From assembly GCA_024399015.1 (NCBI GenBank), contig JAKSIC010000002.1, positions 1 to 64,000 of the forward strand: 64,000 bases of DNA. Direction: 5' to 3'. Of the stretch, positions 12,278 to 19,271 are shown one piece after another. Numbering within the stretch: position 1 is the first letter of the stretch; every line of letters begins with the position of its first letter. Source of the DNA: Fibrobacter sp. (GTDB taxonomy: Bacteria > Fibrobacterota > Fibrobacteria > Fibrobacterales > Fibrobacteraceae). The notes beneath the pieces are model-generated. The model made no database searches. It was not told the DNA's origin and saw only the letters and a list, made by a program, of their open reading frames with translations. Made by a program: the position numbers and the translations under genes.

Positions 12278-13774
12278 ATGAAGTTCGGCAACTATAACAC
12301 AGAAGGATTCTACGATGAATTGTGTCTGCCTGACGGAACACCCCGTCCGTCGGCAGAACCGCTCATTACCCGTATTAACGAACTGCCGGAAGGTGAGCTG
12401 CAGCGTCGTCAGAAAGTTGCAGAGTCGGCTTTCTTCGACAACGGCATTACTTTCGCCGTTTACGGCAATAAGGATGGAAAGGACAAGATCATTCCTTTCG
12501 ATGTCATCCCCCGCATTGTCAGCGCCGGAGACTGGAAGCACCTAGATGCAGGCCTTCGCCAGCGTACCGAAGCTTTGAACTGTTTTCTGACGGACATTTA
12601 CAACGACCGCAAGATTCTTCGCGACAAGGTAGTACCCGAAAGCCTCATCAACACCTGCACCGCTTACCGCCCGCAGATGGAAGGCTTCGTTCCGCCCAAG
12701 GGAATCTGGGCACACATCACCGGTACCGACCTGGTTCGCGATACCGATGGCACCTTCTACGTGCTGGAAGACAACATGCGTTGCCCCAGTGGTGTTTCCT
12801 ACGTGTTGCAGAACCGACAGATTCTCAAGCGCACATTCCCCCAAGTGTTCAGCCATTGCAGCATCCGCCCTGTAGATGAATACTGCACCCGCCTCCGCAA
12901 GGCCCTGGAATACCTGGCCGATGGCGTCGCAGAGCCCAAGGTCGTCGTGCTGACCCCAGGTGTGTACAACTCCGCCTACTACGAACATTCCTATCTGGCT
13001 CAGCAGATGGGTGTTGATCTCGTCACCGGAAACGACTTGATTGTGCAGGACAAAAAGGTCTACGCCCGCACCACCCGCGGTCTGAAGCAGGTTCACGTGA
13101 TCTACCGCCGCGTGGATGACGAATTCTTGGATCCGCAGGTTTTTCGCCCGGATTCCTGCCTGGGTGTTCCCGGTTTGATGGAAGCCTACAAGGCCGGCAA
13201 CGTAGCTCTTGCCAACGCTCCCGGCTGCGGTGTCGCTGACGACAAGGCCATCTACACTTACGTTCCCCAGATCATCAAGTACTACCTGGGTGAAGAAGCC
13301 ATCATTCCCAACGTGCCCACCTTCGTCTGCGAAAACCCGAAGCACATGCAGCATGTGATTGACCACATTGAAAACATGGTGGTAAAGGCTGCCAGCGAAT
13401 CCGGTGGCTACGGCATGCTGGTTGGTCCCAAGTCCACCAAGGCAGAATGCGAAGCCTTCAAGGAAAAGATCAAGGCTAATCCCCGTAACTACATCGCACA
13501 GCCCATGATTTCCCTGAGCCGCGTGCCCTGCATTGTTGACGGAAACTTCGAAGGACGCCACGTGGATCTTCGCCCCTACATTGTGCAGGGCAAGGAAACC
13601 TACATCCTGCCGGGCGGCCTCACCCGCGTGGCCCTGAAGAAAGGTTCCATCGTGGTGAACAGTTCTCAGGGCGGTGGCTGTAAGGACACCTGGGTCATTG
13701 CCGAAAACGAGAAGGCTCCTGAACTTGGCCAAGCCAAGCAATGGATGGAACAACAACAGCAACAACAACAGTAA
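12278..13774 (+). CDS. Circularly permuted ATP-grasp ligase (DUF404/DUF407 type)
   Basis: 498 residues; ATG 12278 is preceded by AAGGA (12267-12271). The family hallmarks are clear: YDELCLPDGTPRPSAEPL, GITFAVYGNKDGKDKIIPFDVIPRIV, RTEALNCFLTDIYNDRKIL and VIYRRVDDEFLDPQVFRPDSCLGVPGLMEAYKAGNVALANAPG. Unlike the first gene it has no alpha-E domain, which is encoded separately by the next gene. It ends in a run of eight glutamines after MEQ, encoded by caa/cag repeats, which could vary in length by slippage. Predicted peptide- or amide-bond-forming enzyme of the same pathway. Confidence 0.92.
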   Translation: MKFGNYNTEGFYDELCLPDGTPRPSAEPLITRINELPEGELQRRQKVAESAFFDNGITFAVYGNKDGKDKIIPFDVIPRIVSAGDWKHLDAGLRQRTEALNCFLTDIYNDRKILRDKVVPESLINTCTAYRPQMEGFVPPKGIWAHITGTDLVRDTDGTFYVLEDNMRCPSGVSYVLQNRQILKRTFPQVFSHCSIRPVDEYCTRLRKALEYLADGVAEPKVVVLTPGVYNSAYYEHSYLAQQMGVDLVTGNDLIVQDKKVYARTTRGLKQVHVIYRRVDDEFLDPQVFRPDSCLGVPGLMEAYKAGNVALANAPGCGVADDKAIYTYVPQIIKYYLGEEAIIPNVPTFVCENPKHMQHVIDHIENMVVKAASESGGYGMLVGPKSTKAECEAFKEKIKANPRNYIAQPMISLSRVPCIVDGNFEGRHVDLRPYIVQGKETYILPGGLTRVALKKGSIVVNSSQGGGCKDTWVIAENEKAPELGQAKQWMEQQQQQQQ

Positions 13775-13822
13775 CGCGCTCCGCGCAGTTTAAACCACAA
13801 ATTTTATAACGGAGTTTTTATC

Positions 13823-14752
13823 ATGTTAAGCAGAGTTGCAGATTCCATTTACTGGTTGGGCCGTTACATTGAACGTGCAGAAAACGTGGCACGCGCCATC
13901 GATGTCAATCTTCAGTTGCAGCTGGACTTGCCCGGCGAAGAACGCCCCTGGGAACCGGTGATCCAGACCGCCGGTAACGCTGATGCCTTCTTCAAGAGCT
14001 ACGCCCACGTCTCTACCGAAAACGCCCTCACCTTCCTTACCTTCGATAAGGATAATCCCAGCAGCATTATTTCCTGCGTGGCCGCCGCCCGCGAAAACGC
14101 CCGCTGTGTCCGTGAGAGAATTTCCTCTGAATTGTGGATTGCCATCAACCAGTTCTATCTTAAGTTGAACGATCCCGAAATGCCCAAGCAGGCTTTAGCC
14201 GCACCCCACGCCTTCTACAACAGCGTGAAGGAATTCAGCCAGCTGACCGTAGGTATCATTCAGGGCACCATGACTCATGACGTAGCCTGGAACTTCGCAC
14301 GCCTGGGCACCATGATCGAACGCGCCGACCAGACCTCCCGAATTCTGGATGTGAAGTACTACATCCTTCTTCCGGATGTAAGCATGGTGGGCATGGCGCT
14401 GGATACCGTCCAGTGGAATGCCGTGCTCAAGAGCGTGGGCGCCTACGAAATGTTCCACCGCAAGAATTCCAATGTGACGCCCCAGAACGTTGCCGATTTC
14501 CTGCTGTTGAGCGAGGACTTCCCTAGATCTCTCCGCTACTGCTTGGAACAGGCCGAAATCAGCCTCAAGAATATTGCTTTCCCCGTAAAGAGCAACGCGG
14601 ACTCTCTCCGTCTTCTCGGGAAGATGCGTTCCGACATGGCTTTCTCCACCATCGAGGAAATCATCAAGAGCGGTCTTCACGAGAAGATTGAAGAAATGCA
14701 GGTGAACCTTTGCGACTTAGGCACACAAATCTGGAAGGACTTCTTCTGCTAG
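13823..14752 (+). CDS. Alpha-E domain protein (DUF403)
   Basis: 309 residues; ATG 13823 follows ACGGAG (13810-13815). The sequence MLSRVADSIYWLGRYIERAENVARAIDVN is the classic start of the alpha-E family, an all-helical domain with conserved acidic residues always found with circularly permuted ATP-grasp ligases. The exact biochemical role is unknown; it may be an accessory or substrate-binding partner. Last gene of the cluster, 48 nt after the ATP-grasp gene and followed by a strong terminator. Confidence 0.93.
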   Translation: MLSRVADSIYWLGRYIERAENVARAIDVNLQLQLDLPGEERPWEPVIQTAGNADAFFKSYAHVSTENALTFLTFDKDNPSSIISCVAAARENARCVRERISSELWIAINQFYLKLNDPEMPKQALAAPHAFYNSVKEFSQLTVGIIQGTMTHDVAWNFARLGTMIERADQTSRILDVKYYILLPDVSMVGMALDTVQWNAVLKSVGAYEMFHRKNSNVTPQNVADFLLLSEDFPRSLRYCLEQAEISLKNIAFPVKSNADSLRLLGKMRSDMAFSTIEEIIKSGLHEKIEEMQVNLCDLGTQIWKDFFC

Positions 14753-14825
14753 GGCCGCGCGGTTCCTAAAAAAATTGCTGATCCACACAGCAAAAAAGGC
14801 GCACTCCATTCCAAAAAAAGCGCCG

Positions 14826-14865
14826 CGGCAGGGATTTGGTAATGCACTTCCCTGCCGTTTTTGTT
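14826..14865 (+). terminator. Rho-independent terminator closing the ATP-grasp cluster
   Basis: cggcaggga (14826-14834) pairs with tccctgccg (14849-14857), followed by a T-rich tail. The tail runs into the palindrome upstream of the TIGR02147 gene. Confidence 0.88.
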
Positions 14866-14894
14866 TATAATACAGCCTGTATAATAAACAAAAA
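14858..14894. promoter_or_regulatory. Candidate operator: 37-bp palindrome upstream of the first TIGR02147 gene
   Basis: Two 18-bp arms with one mismatch (69/83) flank a single central base at 14876. The inner half-site, read toward the centre, is TTTGTTTATAATACAG. It ends 103 bp before the start codon of the regulator. A related palindrome with the same geometry stands before the second TIGR02147 gene (51775-51807). It could also form an RNA hairpin, but it lies after the terminator stem, in the promoter region. Confidence 0.6.
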
Positions 14895-14984
14895 TATTTT
14901 CATGATTTCATCATCAAAATCTTTGTTTTTAATATTTTTTAGAACTTTTGTATAACAATTCAACCGATTTCATGTTTCAAAGCC

Positions 14985-14990
14985 TATATT
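14985..14990 (+). promoter_or_regulatory. Candidate -10 box of a leaderless transcript
   Basis: TATATT ends exactly 7 nt before ATG 14998; no Shine-Dalgarno lies between. The second TIGR02147 gene has the same hexamer at the same distance. Confidence 0.55.
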
Positions 14991-14997
14991 TGATAAC

Positions 14998-15813
14998 ATG
15001 AAGAACATCACTTGTTACACTGATTTTCGCCAATATATGCGGGACTTCTACGAAGAACGCAAAAGAGTTTCCGCATTCTCCTGGCGTGAGTTCAATAAGC
15101 TGGCCGGATTCACCTCCCCCAATTTTTTGAAATTGGTTTGCGATGGAAAAAGCAAACTGAGCAAGGTAAAGATTGAGCCCGTGGCCCGAGCCATGAACCT
15201 TGTGGATTACGAAGCAAATTACTTCGCTCTTATGGTTTCCCTGGACAATGCAAGAACCGACGAAGCCCAAAAATCCATCCTCATGGAAATGGACGCCATC
15301 GCCAAGGAACATAAGGCCCGAGTTATCGACGGCGACACCTTTGAATTCTACCAGTCCTGGGAATACCCGGTTCTTCGAGAACTTGCTCCCATGATGCCTG
15401 GCGCAAAGCCCAAGGAAATGGCAACGGTCTGCAATGAAGAAATTTCCGCAGAAGACGTAAGCCGAATTTTGAAATTCTTGGTTAAGCGCGGTCTTTTGAA
15501 AACCGACGGCAACGGATCCTTTTCCCAAACCGAAAAAACACTCATCGGTTCCAAGGAAGCCCTTCCTCTGGCAATCAGATCCATGCACAAAACTATGGCA
15601 AACTTTGCAGAAAAGGCAGTGGACAAGTACCCAGCAGGAGAACGCCACTTCATGGGAATCACCATGGGCGTGAACGAAGAACTTTATGGTAAGGTGGTTG
15701 AAGAAATCGAACACTGCTGCAAGCGAATCAACGCAATCACCGCCAACAGCGAGAACCTGAATCAGGTGTACCGCATGAACATCCAATTTTTCCCGTTTAC
15801 AAAAAAAGTTTAG
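14998..15813 (+). CDS. TIGR02147/DUF4423 family protein, probable regulator
   Basis: 271 residues, the same length as the copy at 51896. The N-terminal part (about 1-75: YTDFRQYMRDFYEERKRVSAFSWREFNKLAGFTSPNFLKLVCDGKSKLS) looks like a helix-turn-helix region. The C-terminal DUF4423-like domain shares motifs with the second copy (ELAPMMPGAKPKEMA, EDVSRILKFLVKRGLL, RHFMGITMG). It is a paralogous family expanded in Fibrobacter. It is followed 10 nt later by a lipoprotein gene with a strong Shine-Dalgarno, so the pair is an operon. DNA binding and autoregulation through the upstream palindrome are inference. Confidence 0.9.
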   Translation: MKNITCYTDFRQYMRDFYEERKRVSAFSWREFNKLAGFTSPNFLKLVCDGKSKLSKVKIEPVARAMNLVDYEANYFALMVSLDNARTDEAQKSILMEMDAIAKEHKARVIDGDTFEFYQSWEYPVLRELAPMMPGAKPKEMATVCNEEISAEDVSRILKFLVKRGLLKTDGNGSFSQTEKTLIGSKEALPLAIRSMHKTMANFAEKAVDKYPAGERHFMGITMGVNEELYGKVVEEIEHCCKRINAITANSENLNQVYRMNIQFFPFTKKV

Positions 15814-15823
15814 GAGGCCCATC

Positions 15824-17047
15824 ATGAAAAAACTATTTATCCCGGCTGTCGCCTTGAGCCTACTCATTCTCTCCGCCTGTTCAGAAGATCAAAGCGCAGG
15901 CAATGTTATCGATCCCAACGCTATTGCAAACAACAGCTCTTCCAGCACAGAAAATCCCGTCGTAAGTTCAACCAGCACATTGGACGGCTTCGTTGTGAAT
16001 TTCGACGAAATCTACAAGTTCACAACAGAACCCACTGCCAGAAAGCAATATGAAACATACACCGTCGATACCTATGGTGCAGAAAACGCAGCCTCCGCAA
16101 GTTGTGCAACAAAAAGCGGGCAAGAATTGACCGGCGTTATCAAGATTAAAGACAACTTTATTATCAGAGCCTACTCCGGCAGAAACTTGAAGGCCGGCAT
16201 TGACCCTCTTGTCTATATGTTCCAAAAGACCTGCGTGCATTTCTACAACGATCTAGATTTCACGATTGACACCTTACGAGTCAACGGAAATAATTTCGAC
16301 TATGTCTGCATTACGGAATCAGAATACATGGATATTGATGAAACCATTTTCATGTTCGATGCAATAATGCCCTCAAACTGCAAAGAATTGGAAATTCAAG
16401 ATATTTATGATTCTCTAGCAGCCCTCAAGCCGACCATCATCACATTCCCTGAAGAAAATCTCGACACCATCACCATCGATACAACATCTAGAACCTTGGA
16501 AAACTACGCTTTCCAATATGCAAGACCCGAAGACCTATCCTTTGACAAACATGTCTTGATTTATTCAAGCAATATTGAATTCAATAAGAAATGTTTTGAA
16601 GCAATGGGTCGATACAAGGAATTAAGCAATGGAAACATCATCTTTGATTCCGAGCGCATTATGTCTATCGAAAAAGAAGCATTCCCAGCCTGTTTCCCAG
16701 AAACTGATTCCGTTGTTGGATTTTCCAAAATCAATACTTCTTGCAAGTATTATTTGGTACAAGCGGATGACGCAAATCAGCCAACCGGGCATGTACTCAC
16801 CAAGGTATCCAAGGACACCATTGAAGTAACAAACATTCATCCCAGCGGGGTATGCATAGCCACTAATATGTTCAACGCAGTCCACTTCCTTATTGAAGAT
16901 TGCGAAGGTATTTTTAACGAAAATGCTGCAATAAAATATAATGGGGCATACAGCAATCGTTGGAGCTGCGATGAGGAATACAACGAGCCACCCATCAATA
17001 TAAAATCCTACGGAGAATGGTACAGTGAAAGCTTGCTAGAAAATTAA
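15824..17047 (+). CDS. Lipoprotein of unknown function, paired with TIGR02147 regulator
   Basis: 407 residues; ATG follows AGGAGG (15812-15817). A signal peptide with lipobox LSAC puts the lipidated Cys near residue 19, followed by a Ser-rich linker (NNSSSSTENPVVSSTSTLDG). The mature protein has scattered cysteines (KTCVHF, PSNCKELE, KKCFEAMG, NTSCKYYL) that may form disulfides. No domain recognised. It resembles in style the lipoprotein at 50452-51687 beside the other TIGR02147 gene (SACSEDQSAGN against GCSEKETAGN). Likely outer-membrane or periplasmic-face anchored. Confidence 0.8.
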   Translation: MKKLFIPAVALSLLILSACSEDQSAGNVIDPNAIANNSSSSTENPVVSSTSTLDGFVVNFDEIYKFTTEPTARKQYETYTVDTYGAENAASASCATKSGQELTGVIKIKDNFIIRAYSGRNLKAGIDPLVYMFQKTCVHFYNDLDFTIDTLRVNGNNFDYVCITESEYMDIDETIFMFDAIMPSNCKELEIQDIYDSLAALKPTIITFPEENLDTITIDTTSRTLENYAFQYARPEDLSFDKHVLIYSSNIEFNKKCFEAMGRYKELSNGNIIFDSERIMSIEKEAFPACFPETDSVVGFSKINTSCKYYLVQADDANQPTGHVLTKVSKDTIEVTNIHPSGVCIATNMFNAVHFLIEDCEGIFNENAAIKYNGAYSNRWSCDEEYNEPPINIKSYGEWYSESLLEN

Positions 17048-17075
17048 TTACTCAAGTCACAAACCATTTACATAG

Positions 17076-17105
17076 CACCTCGTGATTAAAGCGAGGTGTT
17101 TTTTT
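17076..17105 (+). terminator. Rho-independent terminator
   Basis: cacctcg (17076-17082) pairs with cgaggtg (17092-17098), followed by seven T. It closes the regulator-lipoprotein operon. Confidence 0.9.
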
Positions 17106-17236
17106 GCAATACATCATTTACACATTGTAATACATTCTTTCTTTCTACAAAACTATTTTATCTTCAAAAGTCCATCCTTCCCATTTATTTTCTTATTTTT
17201 CATTCCGAAAATATTCATGGTTTAAGAGGAGAACAT

Positions 17237-17974
17237 ATGAGACCTTTGGAAATTGAAGAAAAGGAAAATGAGTTTTACATCTCCCTAGTCAACAAGCAGA
17301 ATAAAACCTACACTCTCACTGGTACTGAAAACATTTGGAAGGATGTCAACGTCTATTCCATCAAGCCCAAGCATTCCTCATACTACTACGCAGAAGTCAC
17401 AACAAAAAAAAGCATCTGCATGCACTTTACTATAGGCTACATTCTGTCCGATGTGAACGCCCTAACCAAAGTGGACAACCATGTTTCCGTTTCCTACGTT
17501 GTAGACCGAGGCGGCCGTATTTACGAACTGTTCAACGACAAGTATTGGAGCTATCATTTGGGACAAGGTACCATTGGAGGAAATTCCAACATGTCCAAGC
17601 AATCCATTGGCATTGAAATTTCCAACTACGGTCCTCTAAAGAATGTCAAGGGAAACATGATCGATGCCTACGGCGGTACTTACTGCTCCGAAGACGACTT
17701 TGCATTTTACGAAGAAATTCCCTTTAGAGAAAATCTGTACTTCGCCTCCATGACAGAAAGGCAGATTAACTCTACCGCCGCCTTGCTGAATCATCTTAGC
17801 AAGAAGCACGGTATTGCCTTGAATTTTAAAATGGACGAAAAGGTTTTCGCAAGCGATGCAGAGGCTAGAGCCTACAGCGGAATCTTCACCCACGCCAATG
17901 TTCGAAAAGACAAAAGCGACTGGCCCATGAGCGATTCTTACAAAGTCCTGATAGAACGAATTCAGGATTTGTAG
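17237..17974 (+). CDS. N-acetylmuramoyl-L-alanine amidase (Amidase_2 type)
   Basis: 245 residues from ATG 17237, chosen for the Shine-Dalgarno AAGAGGAG (17225-17232) just upstream; an upstream in-frame start would add an unrelated leader. The Amidase_2/PGRP-like fold is recognised by MHFTIGY with the first zinc histidine, VSYVVDRGGRIYELF, SIGIEISNYG, and HANVRKDKSDWP with the second zinc histidine and catalytic Lys region. It would cleave the amide between MurNAc and L-Ala in peptidoglycan. No signal peptide is visible, so it may act on cytoplasmic muropeptides or leave by another route. Monocistronic. Confidence 0.85.
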   Translation: MRPLEIEEKENEFYISLVNKQNKTYTLTGTENIWKDVNVYSIKPKHSSYYYAEVTTKKSICMHFTIGYILSDVNALTKVDNHVSVSYVVDRGGRIYELFNDKYWSYHLGQGTIGGNSNMSKQSIGIEISNYGPLKNVKGNMIDAYGGTYCSEDDFAFYEEIPFRENLYFASMTERQINSTAALLNHLSKKHGIALNFKMDEKVFASDAEARAYSGIFTHANVRKDKSDWPMSDSYKVLIERIQDL

Positions 17975-17984
17975 CAATCAAAGA

Positions 17985-18013
17985 AAAAAAGCTCCCATCT
18001 GGAGCTTTTTTTT
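17985..18013 (+). terminator. Rho-independent terminator after the amidase gene
   Basis: agctcc (17990-17995) pairs with ggagct (18001-18006), with A-run before and T-run after, so it may work in both directions for the convergent 18053 gene. Confidence 0.88.
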
Positions 18014-18052
18014 GCACAGTTTTACACGCTGCAGCGTCTGAAATATTTCGTT

Positions 18053-18319
18053 TTATAGAACGTACAGGCCCAGCACCGCGATCAAAGCCGCAAACACAGC
18101 AAAGACAGGCAACAGCAGCAATCCGCAGACGCATGCCACGCGGAAGTTCCACCAGGCAAGTTTACGGCGGCCCTTCTTTGTTTCTGCCAAGGCGTTCTGG
18201 CATTCGGGGCAGATATGCCCCAGCTTGTTGCGCACGCGCATGGCCATGTTGCTTTCCATGGGAGACATTCCCACCCGTTCCGTAAATTCCTTACCGCATT
18301 CTTTGCAATTACATTTCAT
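18053..18319 (-). CDS. Small zinc-ribbon membrane protein
   Basis: 88 residues. The N-terminus has CNCKECGKEF and HICPECQNAL, a four-cysteine zinc ribbon of the CxxC...CxxC kind. A basic linker (KKGRRKLAWW) and a hydrophobic C-terminus (VACVCGLLLLPVFAVFAALIAVLGLYVL) with one or two membrane passes follow. It starts 2 nt after the EamA gene's stop, so the two are co-transcribed. Function unknown; a membrane-anchored zinc ribbon. Confidence 0.75.
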   Translation of the reverse strand: MKCNCKECGKEFTERVGMSPMESNMAMRVRNKLGHICPECQNALAETKKGRRKLAWWNFRVACVCGLLLLPVFAVFAALIAVLGLYVL

Positions 18320-18321
18320 AA

Positions 18322-19215
18322 TCAGCCCTTTTTCTTGACAGTCAAAACAATGACTGACGCAAGCACAAGAATAATACCAAAGAAAAGTCGAGTGGTCAAT
18401 GTTTCACCGAAAACACAGACGCCAATTACCACAGCGGTCAAAGGTTCCAACCCACCCATAATTGCCGTAGGTGTGGATCCCACAATCTTCACGGCCTTGG
18501 CCATAAACACCAAGGAAAGAACCGTAGGAACAAAGCCAAGCATCAGCGCCCAACCATAAGATGACGGATTCTGCAATACCGGAGGCAAGCCGGAACCCCA
18601 AATAACTGAATAAAGAAGCAAGAACAAAAGGCAGAACATCATTACATACAGGGTAAGTTTCGTGGATCCCATTTTCAGGTCAGCCTTGTTCACCACAACA
18701 ATGTAGATCGCGTAAGCCAGCGAGGATACAAAGACCAGTAGCAATCCCATAAGGCTTAAGGTTGTGCCACCTTCCCCGCCCCGATACAAAAGTCCAATAC
18801 CCGCCAAAGACAAGGCGATGGCAGCAGCCACCGAGGCAGTGAGTTTTTCTTTGTAGAACGCCGCCATGATCAAGGCAACTTCCAGAGGGTACAAGAAGAG
18901 CAAGGTGCAGGCAAGACCTGCATCCATATAATTAAAGGACGCATAAAGTCCCAAGGCGCTAACAGCAAATAGAAAACCGAGAAAAGCCAAAGGAATTAAT
19001 TCCCGTTTTTTCACAGCGAAGTTGGAGCGATTAAAGCACATCAACAAGGCCAGCAAAACAATGGCTATGGAGAATCTGTAGCAAAGTACTGATTCCGGAG
19101 AAAGACCTTCGCGGTACAGGAACAGCGCACCCAACGGATTTGTTCCGTAGCAGATGGCTGCACTGCAACCGTAGAAAATTCCCTTGAGGGATTTAAGCTG
19201 CGTTTTGAACGACGT
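18322..19215 (-). CDS. EamA/DMT family transporter, non-canonical start (ACG) or start-less
   Basis: About 297 residues if begun at ACG 19215. The frame is ten-helix DMT-like, with two EamA repeats (last part LGFVPTVLSLVFMAKAVKIVGSTPTAIMGGLEPLTAVVIGVCVFGE). The first helix (KSLKGIFYGCSAAICYGTNPLGALFLYREG) is intact and in frame. However, no ATG, GTG or TTG occurs between it and the upstream TAA; the first TTG (19134) would remove helix 1. AGAAGG stands 8 nt before the ACG. It would export a small metabolite or amino acid. A decayed start codon is the alternative. Confidence 0.75.
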   Translation of the reverse strand, partial: TSFKTQLKSLKGIFYGCSAAICYGTNPLGALFLYREGLSPESVLCYRFSIAIVLLALLMCFNRSNFAVKKRELIPLAFLGFLFAVSALGLYASFNYMDAGLACTLLFLYPLEVALIMAAFYKEKLTASVAAAIALSLAGIGLLYRGGEGGTTLSLMGLLLVFVSSLAYAIYIVVVNKADLKMGSTKLTLYVMMFCLLFLLLYSVIWGSGLPPVLQNPSSYGWALMLGFVPTVLSLVFMAKAVKIVGSTPTAIMGGLEPLTAVVIGVCVFGETLTTRLFFGIILVLASVIVLTVKKKG

Positions 19216-19271
19216 AAAAACGACCTTCTTTTAGTGAGTCCCGAGCGGTATTACGTGAGCTACGACCGGTC

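Noticed and set aside
12542-13768. Open frame of 408 codons on the minus strand
   Set aside because: Antisense to the second ATP-grasp gene, which has clear family motifs; no Shine-Dalgarno.
17096-17236. Upstream extension of the amidase as a signal peptide
   Set aside because: It begins in the T-run of the preceding terminator and is Phe/Leu-rich by base composition; the ATG at 17237 has a strong Shine-Dalgarno.
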